Of a stretch of 64,000 bases of DNA, positions 12,663 through 24,722 are shown piece after piece. Source of the DNA: Larix kaempferi (Eukaryota > Streptophyta > Pinopsida > Pinales > Pinaceae); the NCBI GenBank assembly GCA_027924585.1, contig BSBM01000186.1:5084001-5148000 (forward strand). The letters are read 5' to 3'. A program made the position numbers and the translations under genes. The notes under the pieces are model-generated. The model had not been told where the DNA came from, searched no databases, and saw only the letters and a list, made by a program, of their open reading frames with translations. Position 1 is the stretch's first letter. Each line of letters starts with the position of its first letter.

Positions 12663-13550
12663 TCATTCTCCCTCGATGAAATTGGATGGAGAAAGAAATA
12701 TCAACTCGGAATTGTCATAGGCGTTACCATTTCCTTTACCATTTTTTTGTTTGGAATAATCATCTTCATCATCATCAATGAGGTCGGCATCAGTGACAAA
12801 TCTCTTCCACATCCAATGCTTTCTCCACACTCTTTCCATCATCTGTTTGGTTGGTATATTCTTCATCTTAGGAATGACAAACAACAAAAATACGGACATA
12901 ACCAACACCTAGCTAGTAAAGAAAAAAAAGATCCCGTATTTGAAATGGAAAAGCATTGACAAGAAGGCCTATGCAATTGCAAACGTGAACAGGAGATTCA
13001 CGCACATAGTCACACTATGTCCAGTAGACCTTGTTTCTAGGGGAAAGGTTTCCCTGGGAGTCAACCATCTTAGTGGTCCCCATGACCAGGAAAAGGATGA
13101 TACGAAAATGCATACCAACAACACTACCATAATGACCGTGGCATGAGGAATCTCTGACCCATTCTTCAACCCTATTACCAAAAGGATCACAATAATCACC
13201 TGCATTTCCAAACAATATCCATATTACCCGTGAGAATTATGGTTCGCTAGGAAATTAGAGAAGTAACTACCTCGTGAGAAACAATTCCCAAATTAAAAAG
13301 AACAAATAACTAAAAGCAGGGCAATGAAATAGACTAACTTGTGAGATGAACATCTGCAGTCCTGCTTCAAAAGAAGCGCTCTTTGACCAACTTTATCGAT
13401 CGCATAGATGGAGATAATAGTGGATGCGACATTGACAGCTCCAATAACAACAACAAAGTAAAGAGAAGCATCATTATTTAATCCCGAGGTTTGGTAGAGA
13501 ACAAGAGCATAGAACATAATGTCATTGATACCAATAAACTGTTGGAAGAT
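12663..13550 (-). pseudogene. Monosaccharide (STP/HEX-type) transporter, C-terminal half, decayed
   Basis: The minus strand encodes the later part of a plant sugar transport protein, a proton/hexose symporter of the major facilitator superfamily. Exon A (13550 to about 13345) starts after an acceptor 'tttgtctgcag', reads FQQFIGIND then VLYQTSGLNNDASL and AIDKVGQRALLL, and ends at FISQ before a 'gttagt' donor, with one frameshift near 13370. Exon B begins at 13199 after 'aaatgcag' and carries SWSWGPLRWLTP, ETFPLETRSTG, and the cytoplasmic end MMERVWRKHWMWKRF. Two in-frame TAG codons sit where Gln (AQAF) and Trp are expected. The N-terminal half is missing upstream, where DNA leading into the Gypsy LTR begins. 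It is a truncated, dead copy. Confidence 0.85.
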
Positions 13551-13746
13551 CTGCAGACAAATGGTTATGATAACATTTTTTGTGCTTAATGAGATTTAAG
13601 AATGGATTCTTTTCTTTTTATTCTGAAATGAGTGGAGATACATCATATGGTAGGTGGAGTACGAAAGATGAGTGGGCTTGTTCGAGTTAACACATAGCTT
13701 CCGAAGGTTCCACAGTTCGAACTCTAGCCCTCTGGAAGTTGTGTGA

Positions 13747-14688
13747 TGATGTAGGAGCATCAAGACCTAGGAAAAATAGTCAAAGATGATCTACAGAAGA
13801 AGTCGACCAGGGGGGTTTCCGATGACCACTGGTGCAAAAGAAGTAAACTGGCAGTTGAACAGAAGTTGTTGACATGCGGTCGGTAGGAGAAAGGTCGAGA
13901 GTCGACAAGTCTAATGTCGACAGATGACAAGATGGCAGTGAAAGAGGTTTGGTGTCGATGGGTTTTCGAACAACGACACCGACGGATTGCAGCGAAGTCT
14001 AAGCGTGGAGGACGAGGCAAATTTGAATGGAAACTGTGGAAGTTAAGTAAAGCCGACAAGTCAGGTCGAGGGATGATGAAGTGCAGTATGGTCAAGATAT
14101 GGGACCGATAACTGTAGCAAAGTCAGAGAAGCACAGGAGTCAAGGTGAAGTACTTAGCAACTGTTGGAGGTTGTTGAGGAAGTTATGAGCAGTTATGAAG
14201 GTGGTTGGGATCATGATAGATGTCACCACAGGTAGAGGTTGTGTAGCATGACTAGAGGGAGCTTACTATTGCAAGTCTGTAGGATCTAGAGAATTCAACG
14301 GACAGAGGAAGAGTGTCTTAGGGAAAGGAGTGAGGCTCAGGAAGAGAAGCAACGGAGCAGAGTAGAAGAGTAGTGCAAAGGCATAGAGGAAGGGATCATT
14401 CATCCATTTCTAAGTGAGTTATTTCATTCAGCAGAGACCATGAGAGGGAGAAATATCACACATAGACGAGAAAAAACTGAGAGAAACATAGTTTCATTTC
14501 TGTATATTGTAACAGGCTAAGGCCGACTAGTTTCATAGATTGCTTTGTAGTTAAACATTGTAATTTGATTCAGTTTAATAGAATCCAGCTTCTGGCATTC
14601 AGTTCACATCTAGTTCTTGTGAGAACCTGTGTGTTGTTGTGTGTCATAGTTAAGCAAGAGGCCCCTTGTCGGGACTGACCTTGCATCA
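13747..14688 (+). repeat. 5' LTR of the 13.7-20.4 kb chromovirus
   Basis: It aligns with 19407-20361 from 'TGATG' through 'gacctagg' to 'ccttgcatca'. It is 13 bp shorter than the 3' LTR because of an indel near 13848. The sequence is unusually rich in gtcgac and tcgac words. Confidence 0.9.
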
Positions 14689-14691
14689 GTT

Positions 14692-14704
14692 TGGTATCAA
14701 AGCC
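14692..14704 (+). promoter_or_regulatory. Primer-binding site (initiator tRNA-Met type)
   Basis: TGGTATCAAAGCC lies three bases after the 5' LTR. It matches the usual plant site TGGTATCAGAGCC with one change. Reverse transcription of this element would have been primed here. Confidence 0.85.
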
Positions 14705-15047
14705 AAATCATCCTGTGAGCAGGACAGACAACGATACCAACCTATCTATCGTTAGTTTGTTATCAGAGCCCGGAGAAGAATCCGATTGATCAGTTGAATA
14801 CGAAGAGATGGAAGAGCCTCTATGTGCGTGAACAAATGTAGCTGCGGTTGGGTAGATTTGTGAATAGGTTTGAAGTCTGACCAGTGAGGTCGCAATGATC
14901 AAAGAGAGCCAAATACGTGGTTGTATTCCTGATGCACTTGACCATAACGACGAGGAATTCGAGGAAGTGGAAGCATGGGAAGCAACGAAGGAAGAGCCAG
15001 AAGACAGATTCACTAAGATTCTAATAGAGATGAGAGGTTAGACAAAG

Positions 15048-15835
15048 ATGGATGTACCTACCTACTCAGGAAGTCTGGATTCAGAAGACTTGATAGATTG
15101 GTTCATAGAAATGGAGAAATACTTCGACATAGAGCATATAGAGGATCCTAAACGGGTTAAAATTGCATGTATGAGGTTGAAGGGTCATGCCTCATTGTGG
15201 TGGGAGAATGTGCAGGCTAACAGAGTCAAGAAAGGCAAGGAAAAAATCAAGTCTTGGGATAGGATGGTTTCCAAGATGAAAGGGAAGTTCTTGCCCAGTG
15301 ACTATGTGATTTCCTTGTTCAAAAAGCTGCAAAAATTTTGACAGAAAGAGATAACAGTGAAGGAGTACACAAAAGAGTTCTATAGACTGTCGATTTAGTC
15401 TGGTCAAACCGATGAAGGCGAAGAAGCTGTTGTGAGATATATAAATGGATTGAAGTATTCCATATAGGACTAGTTGATCCTGTCGAGGTTCAGATCGGTC
15501 GGTGAAGCCTATCAACTAGCTTTGAAGCCAGAAGAGAAACTGTCGAGGATAACTACGTCGACCAGAGGTAGGATGACAGGTCAAGGTGCAAAGACTGTTT
15601 CCACAAAGGTCCAAAGTAGCGGAATCAAGAGAGAAGCCATCGAAGATAAACGATGTGCAAAAGGGACAATGACCAGAGAAAGAATGCAGGGAAAATGATG
15701 GGATGGTTGAGAGACCCATGGTCAGGATGCATATGGTCGAAATTGTCCAATAGACAAGAAAGGAGCTAACAAACCAGCTGTAGTATGTTATAAGTGTCAC
15801 AGAGTGGGACACAAATCCTATGAATTCCCATAGAA
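15048..15835 (+). pseudogene. gag of the chromovirus
   Basis: The open part 15048-15341 carries a retrotransposon gag domain (a LKGHASLWWENV stretch). The frame then continues through several stops to a zinc knuckle at 15786-15827 with pattern C-x2-C-x4-H-x4-F. The fourth ligand, normally Cys, is encoded by ttc (Phe). Gag forms the particle and binds element RNA through the knuckle, so RNA binding would be damaged here even without the stops. Confidence 0.8.
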
Positions 15836-16061
15836 TCTACACGTGATGGATGACTCAAAACCTAGATGTCGAAGAGATGAGCAAGTCAACGAAGGGACAT
15901 ACTCAACATCTGAAAATGGAGAAGAGGGTAGAGGAAGAGGTTGAACTATGAAGGCCAGGAGAGTGTTGGTTCAGGATGACCAATGGGACGACAAGGAGTT
16001 GACATAGCGAAAGGCTATCTTTCGGACTTGAGTGTTGATCAGTGATAGGTATTGTAAGGCC

Positions 16062-17330
16062 GTAGTCGATAATGGAAGTACATAGGATCTTGCATGTGAC
16101 AGAGGTCATCAACAAGTTGGGTTTGAGAGGTCAGGAACACCCAAATCCACACAAGATATCATGGTTGCAGAAAGGACATCATGTCAAGGTAACCAAACAG
16201 TGCCTGATAAACTTCAAGGTTGGGAAGCTTGAAGACAATCTACTGTGCGACATAATCCCAATGGATGCTTATCATTTGTTGTTAGGGAGACCATGGAAAT
16301 ATGTTTGGAAGATGATTTATGATGGTCGAGCCAACAAAGTCATAGTGTGTAAAAATGACACGCAGAGGATGCTAAAGCCGAAGCAGGAGGATCAAGTTGA
16401 TTGCAAGTAGGGTGAGAGAAACTATTGGGAGAATCGAGTGATGATGTGCTCAAATAAGGAATTCCTCGCAGAGGAGGAGAAACAGTCGGGATGTTTAACC
16501 ATCATTCCGAAGGGACCATGCGTCGAGAGGTAGATGATGGAGAGGATTCTAGTTGAATTCGAAGAGAAGCTTGACGAGCTCCAGAGCATAGTAGTAGTCG
16601 ATGAGGCATTGACCGGATTGGCATCAACGAGAAGCATATCCTATCATATCAAATTGATTCCAGGATCAAGTTTTCCAAACAAGGAACCACATAGAATGAA
16701 TCTGATAGAGGGTTAGGAACTCAATCAACAAGTCCAGGAGTCGTTGGACAGAGGATTGATCAGAGAGAGTCTGATCCCATGTGTAGTACCAACTGTACTA
16801 GCACCAAAGAAGGGTGGAGAATGGAGGATGTGTACAGATTCCAGAGACATCAACAAGATCACGATAAAGTACAGGATCCCATTTCCCAGGATGGATGACT
16901 TGATGGACTGCTTGAGTGGAATGAGATACTTCACCAATATCTACCTGAATAGTGGTTATCACTAGATTAGGGTCAGAGAAGGAGATGAATGGAAAACGAC
17001 CTTCAAGACGAAGGAAGGACTGTATGAGTGGTTAGTCATGACAATTGGATTGACTAATGCACCTAGTACATTCATGCAGTTGATGAATGAGGTGTTGAAG
17101 CCATTCTTGGGAAATTTCATCGTAGTGTATATAGACGACATCCTGATATTTAGTCGAACCAAGGTTGAACACTTGGAGCATATTCAACCAGTATTGCGGA
17201 AGCTGTAGGAATAGAAGCTGATGGTGAACCTACAGAAGTTTTTCTTCATGAAGGAAGAACTGGTGTACTTGGGATTTGTAATCTCAGGTAAAGGGTTGGT
17301 GAGGACCCGAAAAAGGTGAAGGTTATATTG
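16062..17330 (+). pseudogene. Protease and reverse transcriptase of the chromovirus
   Basis: VVDNGST at 16062-16082 is the aspartic protease active site (D-N/S-G). A frameshift follows, and the protease body continues in the frame of 16072-16410 to HLLLGRPW. The reverse transcriptase spans about 16690-17290. It has WRMCTDSRDINKIT, then Y-H-stop-I-R-V where the Gln codon of YHQIR is TAG (16963-16965), an [16 protein letters not shown] block, and the catalytic [10 protein letters not shown]. Two more stops at 17207-17215 also sit at probable Gln codons. Confidence 0.85.
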
Positions 17331-17332
17331 GA

Positions 17333-18082
17333 GTGGCCAGAACCGACAAGCACGACGGAGTGCGAATTTTTCATGGACTTGCTAGTTTCAATCAAAAGTT
17401 CATTAGAGGATTCAGTCGGATATGTGCACCATTGACCGAGTGCATGAAGAAAGGGTATTTCAAGTGGACAGAAGCTACCCATAAATCTTTCAACAAGTTG
17501 AAGAAGAAGGTGACTGAGAGCCTAGTGTTAGTGCTCCTAGATTTCAACAAATTTTTCCAAGTTGATTGTGATGGAAATAAAATGGAAATAGGATCCGTGT
17601 CGAGCCAGAAGGGCCAACCAATTGCATTCTTCAGCGAGAAGTTGGATGAAGCAAAGCAAAAATATTCATTCTATGACCAAGAGTTCTATGCTATTGTCCA
17701 AGCGTTGAAGAAGTGGAGGCATTATTTATTGCCCAAGTAATTTGTGTTGTACACAGATCACCAAGCACTGAGGTACCTGAATACTCAGTCGAAGTTGAAC
17801 AAGCGATACATGAAGTGGGTTGAATTCCTACAGGCATATACCTTCATGTTGCAACATAAGTCAGGAAAGTCGAACAAGGTTGCCCACGCGCTGAGTCGAA
17901 GGGTTGAATTGTTGAACACGATGACAGTTCAGGTGACAGGAATAGATTCGTTGAAGACAGATTATGAAACCGACGAATATTTTGTGAAAGCATGGAAGGT
18001 GAGTCATGAACCGTGGAGTGTTGACAGGACGCCATACTTGGATTATTTTATCCAAGAGGGATACCTATTCAAGGGACAATAG
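17333..18082 (+). pseudogene. RNase H region of the chromovirus
   Basis: The frame from 17333 starts just after two frameshifts at the reverse transcriptase connection. It includes GLASFNQKFIRGFS, IAFFSEKLDEAKQKYS, and YAIVQALKKWRHYLLP. A TAA at 17738-17740 is followed in frame by LYTDHQALRYL and the end of the domain at ALSRR. RNase H removes the RNA template during reverse transcription. Apart from the single stop this is the best preserved part of the element. Confidence 0.8.
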
Positions 18083-18119
18083 TTGTGTATTCCCAGAGGA
18101 TCCGTAAGAGAGAACCTAA

Positions 18120-19395
18120 TCTGAGAGCTGCATAGTGGCATATTAGCAGGTCATTTTGGTATCAACAAGACCAAGACATTTGTCGAAGAAAAGTATTACT
18201 GGCCAGGAATGATGGAAGATGTCGGTAAATGGGTAAGATAGTGTCAAGCTTTCCAGTTAGCAAAGGGAATAAGTTAGAATACGGGGGTTGTATGCACCGT
18301 TACCAGTGCCCAATACCCCATGGGGGCACCTAAGCATGGATTTTTTTGCTAGGATTGTCTAAGATGCATTAAGGTAATGACTCAATCTTTGTTGTAGTCA
18401 ACAGATTTTCAAAGATGGCACACTTTATTTCGTGTCAGAAGACAAGTGACGCCACAAGAATTGTTGTATTATTCTTCAAGGAGATAGTCAAATTGCATGG
18501 GTTGTTGAAGAGTATAACATGAGACAGAGATACCAAGTTTATGGGTCATTTTTGGAGAGCCCTGTGAAAGAAACTGGACACGAGGTTGCAGTTTAGCTAG
18601 GCATATCATCTGCAGATAGACGGATAGACCGAGGTGGTGAACAGAAGTTTGGGAAACTTTTTGATATGTTTGACGACCGATAGACCCAAGAAGTGGGAGA
18701 ACGTGTTGGTACAAGCAGAATTCACGTATAACAACTCTATGAATCGATCGACAGGCATGATCCCATTCTAGATTGTTCAAGGACGAAGCCCACATGGAGT
18801 GGTGGATTTGGTTGAGATACCGGCAAAAATCAGGAAGAATGCGGATGCAAAAAAATTTGGAGAGCATATGAAGGAAGTGGATGACGATGTGCGAAAGCAC
18901 ATTGAGAGGAGCAACAAAACATACAAGTTGAGAGTCGAAAGAAAGAAGAGGCTACAGTCATTAAGCGAGGGAGAATTAGTCTATGCACACTTGTGGAAGG
19001 ATATAGTTTCGACAGGAACGTATAACAAGTTGAAGCGGAAGAAGATTGGAACATGTAAGATTCTGAAGAATATTTCGGACAATGCTTATGTGGTGGAGCT
19101 ACCGAAGGATTTGAGCATATCACCTATGTTCAATGTCTCAGTTCTGTACAAGTATGAGGAAGGTTCAACTAGAAGCAGTGTGGAAGTGTTGAGTATCGAC
19201 TAGACAATGAAGATTCCAGGTCGACACGACAAGGAGGAAATCACCGAAATGTTAGAAGAACGCAAAGTCGGGTGCACGTGAAGTTCATGAAAGAAAGAGT
19301 ACTTAGTCCGATGGAAGGATGATGAGTTGTAGGAGGCGACATGGATTTTCGAAGAAGAATATAGGAGAATTCCAGAGCAGTGGATTTCCTTTTAA
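18120..19395 (+). pseudogene. Integrase and chromodomain of the chromovirus
   Basis: The HHCC zinc-binding part (GILAGHFGINKT, then KYYWPGMMEDV) is followed by a core with [27 protein letters not shown] and TEVVNRSLGNLL, broken by many stops. The end of integrase is open at 18799-19203 and closes with SPMFNVSVLYKY. At about 19230-19395 a chromodomain reads EITEMLEERKV, then EYLVRWKDDEL and ATWIFEEEY, also with stops. Chromodomains of these elements bind modified histones and direct insertion into heterochromatin. Confidence 0.8.
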
Positions 19396-19406
19396 CCTGG
19401 GGATTC

Positions 19407-20361
19407 TGATGCAAATGCATCGGGACCTAGGAGAAACAGTTGAAGATGATTGACAAAAGACGTCGACCAGGAGGATTTCTGATGACCATTGGTGTGGAAG
19501 AAGTAAACTGGAATCCGAAGCCAGGAAGTTGAGCAGAAGGTGTCAACATGTGGTCGACAGGAGAAAGGTCGAGAGTCTATAATTTTGATGTCGACATATG
19601 ATAGGATGACAGTGAAATAGATCGGGTGTCGACGGGTTGTCGAACAACAACATCGACGGATCATGACGAAGGCCAAATGTGGAGGTCGAGGCATATTTGA
19701 CTGGAAGTCGTGGAATGTAAGTAAATACGACAAGTCAGGTCAAGGGATGATGAAATCAAGTATGGTCAAGACATGGTACCGACAACTGTAGCAAAGTCAG
19801 AGAAGCGTAGGAGTCAAGGTGAAGTACATAGCAGCTGTTGGAGGTTGTTGAGGAAGTCATGAGAAGTTATGAAGGTGGTTGGGATCATGACAGATGTCAC
19901 CATAGGTATAGGTTATGCAGCACGACCAGAGGAAGCTGACAATTGTAGGTCTATAGGATCTGGAGAATTCAGCGAACAAAGGAAGAGTGTCTCGGGGAAC
20001 AGAGTGAGCCTCGATAAGATCAACAACGGAGAAGAGTAGAAGAACAGTGTGAAGGCACTGAGGAAGGGATCATTAATCGATTACTTAGCAAGTTCTTCAT
20101 TCAGCAGAGACCATGAGAGGGAGGAAGATCACACACAACTGAGAACACACTAAGAGAAACATTGTTTCATTTCTGTATACTGTAAGAGGTTAAGGACGAT
20201 TAGTTTCATAGATTGCTTTGTAGTTAAAACTTGTAATTTGATTCAGTTTAATAGAATCCGACTTATGGCATTCAGTTCACATCTAGTTCTTGTGAGCAAC
20301 TGTGTGTTGTTGTGTGTCACCGTTCAGCAAGAGGCCCCTTTTCGGGACAGACCTTGCACCA
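19407..20361 (+). repeat. 3' LTR of the chromovirus
   Basis: It begins TGATGCAAATGCATCGGG just after a short purine tract ('ctggggattc') and ends 'ccttgcacca'. It is the partner of 13747-14688. Confidence 0.9.
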
Positions 20362-21668
20362 AGTGAGTTGGTTGAATACTTTAAGTTGGAAATAATTCCT
20401 CACATTGTTTAAAAAAAAACATAAAGGGTTGAAGGATACATAAAATCCGCAGAGAGAAACTCCCATAAAGGAAGACAAGGCATTCCCCCATGGACCCAAA
20501 AAACCATAGCCTTTGGCACCAGTTTCCACTATGGCCTCTGTTAGAACCCACCCGCATCTCGTACCACCATCCATCTCCTCAGCTAAATACTGCAGCCTGC
20601 TTGTACACTTATCACATGGAAGGAACACCCACTCACCCTTTCTCCCATGATGCCCTTTCCATGTGTCCCTCCCACCATGTCACCCCTTCCTCTATCCTCA
20701 TCTGCATCCAAAGTCATAATTTTTTGTTATTGAAATTGCAAAAACTTATAAATTTTACTAGAGTTACAAAGAAACAATTTTAGATTTTTTTTTTAAATTA
20801 TATATTTCTTTAAAAATTGCTAAAAACCATATGATCTGTAATTAAACTAAAATCTAAGAAGCATTAATATTCTTAATAACACAAGCAAAAATATTGATAA
20901 TTTTATTTAAAACTCATAATTTTATGAATAAACATTAAGATTCTTTATAACACAAGCAAAAATATTAATAATTTTGTTTAAAAAATCATAATTTTGTGAA
21001 ATTTTTTTTTAAAAATAAGCATGCTATGGACCCTTCCAAATTCAATGTAAGCCAACCAATTTAGTGCCATTCACATGGAAACGACACAAACCCTATTTAT
21101 ACCATTGTTCCGACCAAATCTACTACAGTAAATCATAATTTCTAATTCGGAGTTGGTCAACCTATTCTAAATTCATTTTATACTCGATTTACTTGTTTTT
21201 CAAAAATATTTATGAGTTTTGCAATGATGGCGTTGACTATTACTAAAATTACAAGAGCCATGAATTTTCTCCCCACTGCCTTATTACACGCACAGAATTC
21301 AAGCACCAAATATTTTACACAAATTCAGGATTAGGCTGGCATCAGATGATTTCTACAACCTCTCAAAGCAGAATATTCAACTTTATTACTTCGACAAAAC
21401 AGAAGCAGCAGCAACATAGATTCTTCAAGGAATACTGATATTGTTAATGCCTCTTCTCCCTCCTCAAACGGTAAGTACCATTTATTTGTTGAGTTTGTGA
21501 TCTGATGCAGACTTTCATTTTGATTTTGATTTTAATTTCCTGTGGCAAAAGGTACTTATTTTGTGTCCATGAAAATGAAGTGCAAGCTTATCCTAAAATT
21601 TGGGTAAAAAATGGGCATCCTAAGGAAAATAATATGAAAATAATAAAATAATAGTAGAGAGAGAGAGT
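20362..21668. other. No recognised gene
   Basis: A 103-codon minus ORF at 20317-20628 and its plus shadow resemble no family I know. A duplicated AT-rich block ('aacacaagcaaaaatatt') occurs near 20876 and 20948. The rest is AT-rich. Confidence 0.5.
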
Positions 21669-22033
21669 AAAAAACTACTTTTTGGATCGTATTTTCAACT
21701 TATCTCCTTGTAGATTTACTCAAATTTAAACCGGGAGGACTCGTTGGGTGCATAATTAAATTATGCATCCAGCGAGTACCCATGTTGCATACTTTTAACA
21801 ACATCCACACCATGAAAAATTGAAAATACATTAAAAGACATGTTTCTAGTGAGAGAAAACACGTTTTTTAATGTATTTTCTATTTTTCATGATGTAGATG
21901 TTGTTAAAAGTATGCAACATGGGTACTCGTTGGATACATAATTTCATTATGCATCTAGTGAGTCCTCCCGCTTGAAATTAGAGTAAACCTACAAGGAGAT
22001 AAGTCGAAAATACGATCCAAAAAAGTAGTTTTT
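21669..22033. mobile_element. Foldback (MITE-like) element, 365 bp
   Basis: The left arm from 21669 (aaaaaactac, then 'tttttggatcgtatttt') is the inverted complement of the right arm ending at 22033, over roughly 165-170 bases per side, with a short centre near 21850. Matching pairs include 'tctccttgtagatttact' and 'gtatgcaacatgggtactcg'. There is no ORF. The termini resemble a non-autonomous DNA transposon; the A-rich flanks hide any target-site duplication. Confidence 0.85.
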
Positions 22034-23033
22034 ATTTTTTCCCTCCAATTTTTTTAAGTGCTCCCTTTCTTAATTTTAAAGCATTTTGATTGGCTAATAC
22101 ATGATGACATGGAATTTGTATTATTTTTTGAAGGCCCATTTTAAATTGAAATTTCCTCTAATGCGTATCATTCAAGTTTTTGAAGAGGGTAAGAAGCAGG
22201 GGGGACATTTCAATGGTAGATGGCGTCTACACGAAAACACAAATCAGGATTCACGCGCTCTCATCGGTGATGCTTCCAGCTACCCAATTACATTCTTTTC
22301 AAAATTAAATAGGCAGTTGTTACGATGCCTTCACTTCATTGCCATTAGTCAAAGTTTCTACAGTCGAAGCATCATAGCTGCTCACTACACACAATTTAGA
22401 ATCTGGTACTTGCTTTTTGTTATTATTATGTGCAATGAGTACAACATTCATGGCTTAATCCGTACAATCACAGGGGGGAAGCTCCTCATTCACCGTAGAC
22501 ACACGACGAAGGGGCGAGAGGAACTGCTCCCTTAAAATATGCCTTCGGCGTAATTAAATGCATGAATAATTACCAAAGTAGTGGTTTGTAGTGCCCGCTC
22601 AATTGACATAATTTCCAAGATAATTTAAATGGGATGACAAATAATTAGTTAAGTATTACACATCAACCAATTATAAAATAGGATTTTAGTTTTCAAAAAT
22701 TAAAAAAATAAGCTTTTAATTTTCAAAATATTTAGTTTAATAAATTATTTTTAGAAGTTTAGTAAAATATTATAATTTTTTTGAAAACTAATAAAAAATT
22801 ATATTAGTTTGAATTACTATATATGTAGTTTTCAAAATATTTTTAATAAATAATTAATAGTTGTTTAATAGCTATTTTAGTTTTAGTATTAGTTTTAAAT
22901 TTTAAAATTAGTTTTTTTATTTTTTAATAATGGTTTTGTTGTAATCATCATATTTTTTATATATTCCTAAAAATGATTAATTTTGGTTTTTAAGTTTTAA
23001 AAATTAATAATTACTATATGCATTAAAGGTCTA
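22034..23033. other. AT-rich DNA without a recognised gene
   Basis: One plus ORF of 144 codons (22101-22535) has no recognisable domain and sits in a GC-richer patch. The rest is AT-rich. I see nothing else in it. Confidence 0.4.
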
Positions 23034-24326
23034 TAGAAGCCAAAGTACATTTCATTTAAAAATGAGAAGGCATGTAATAATAACCACGGACACTTGTGTA
23101 CTTATTATCAATAACACAATGTATAAAAGTGATAATATTCATTATCATTAATGAAACCTTTAGTACAAATACCACATGTCAAGCTAGGAAAAAACTTGAA
23201 TTTTTAAAATTTAAATTAATATTTTGTTTAAACAATTTCACATACCACGAGTAATTTGTCACTTCATAGCTTTTAGCCACTCATAAAATAAAAATATATA
23301 TATTTTTAAATTCTACAAAATAATTTATATTTTCAAAATATTAAGTTTAATATATAAATATTAGAAAACTTTGAAAATCATTATAATTTTATTTGCTGTT
23401 AATATAAAAGTCAAACTTGTTTATGACCAACTAATCACTATAGTCCCTTGGCAGGGACTAATAAGTGGAAATTAAAGGAAAATGAAACTTTGAAAATATA
23501 CTAAAATATTATTATATGTAATTAAATGATAACAAAAATATCAAATATTGTAAAAAAGTAATAAATTTTAATTTGAAAAAATAAAATGAGAATGATAAAA
23601 GGAGTTACACAATTTCTAAAATGTTGTGGGATGAAAAAATTTGCAATCTTTGTATGCTAATAAGAAGGGCAATGATGTAAGTGGGTTTATCCCAAGTAAT
23701 TAAGGATTGGAGTATTATTATCCCCACATTATATTAACGTTTAGTAAAATTTGTTTCCGTGGGGTTAAAAATAGATGGTAAATGGGTGTACTATTAAAGC
23801 ACTCCTTACGTTAGGTCACAGGTTCTTAACTCCATGGGCACTAACTTAAAAAAAAGAAGAAAACTTCAATGAGTGCTCCACCGATTATTATCATGCCCCC
23901 TTTCATGATATATGAAATCAACTGAACTGGTTTACAAGGCGACTATTTTGTAGATGTGCTAGATGAAGAAATTGTATCATGATGGTGTTACTAGAAATTA
24001 TCATGTCTCTATTTCATGAGCTATGATGTAGCTAAGTTTTGGACTGTTCTAGAGGTATATAAGGTTTCAAGTGTGATATAAGATCAAATTCATAAATGAT
24101 AGTTGATTGAAGACTTGTCTCGAAATAGAATATATGAATACACAAGAATATATGTGATGCTGAAAAATGATTTTTAATTTTGTATTTTGAATTATCATGG
24201 ATGTATAAAAAAGCTGATGTTTTAATATTGAGTTTGATGGATTGGACTAGTTTTTATGATCGGATCATAAATTACAATTGAAGGACATGCTAATGAAGGC
24301 ATATGAAGAATGTAACTATATTTTTA

Positions 24327-24377
<51 letters not shown>

Positions 24378-24583
24378 ATTTCCAAGCAAAAAAAATCATT
24401 GATAATGTTACAAGCATAAATTTTGAAATCTTCAAAACATTTTTAAAATAAATTGATCAATAAAAAATCCCTGGATGCAGAAAGTGGAGGGAAAATGGAA
24501 CACAAGGAGCAGCGAGCAAAGTAGGTGGCCCAACTATGTGGAGGATGCTAAAGAAAATTATAGATATTTCATCCAATGATTAA
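23034..24583. repeat. Right arm of the long inverted repeat
   Basis: This is the reverse complement of 1-1748, running from 'aaaggtctatagaagcc' to 'gatatttcatcc'. It lacks the two tandem duplications of the left arm and contains a (TA)n run at 24328-24375 that the left arm lacks. Inside it, about 23756-23870 has a weak A-box/B-box pair ('tggtaaatgggtg', 'aggttcttaactcc') that could be a tRNA-like SINE piece present in both arms. Confidence 0.85.
24328..24375. repeat. (TA)n microsatellite
   Basis: About 23 TA units lie within the right arm. Confidence 0.95.
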
Positions 24584-24722
24584 AAAAAGATATGGCGGTG
24601 ATGATTTATTATTTAATTGCATGGGTTTTTATGAACTCTAGGGTATCATTTAGTTTTTTGCGTGCGGATTAATGAGTTTGTAGGGTGGTGAACTTCCTGG
24701 TAGTACGAGAGTTGATTTACCC

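Larger units (their letters stand above)
13742..20366 (+). mobile_element. Ty3/Gypsy chromovirus, complete but decayed, with both LTRs
   Basis: The unit has two LTRs of 942 and 955 bp starting TGATG and ending CA, a primer-binding site, gag, protease, reverse transcriptase, RNase H, integrase and a C-terminal chromodomain in Gypsy order. The flanking pentamers tgtga (13742-13746) and agtga (20362-20366) look like a target-site duplication with one change. LTRs differ visibly throughout, so the insertion is old. Many stops and several frameshifts make it non-coding today. The chromodomain places it in the chromovirus branch; the exact clade (CRM-like or a relative) is not certain. Confidence 0.92.

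Noticed and set aside
13670-13735. tRNA/SINE-like 'cagttcgaactctag' before the chromovirus
   Set aside because: The B-box resemblance is short and no A box could be placed.
20317-20628. 103-codon minus ORF beginning MFLPCDKC
   Set aside because: It overlaps the end of the chromovirus LTR and has no recognisable relative.
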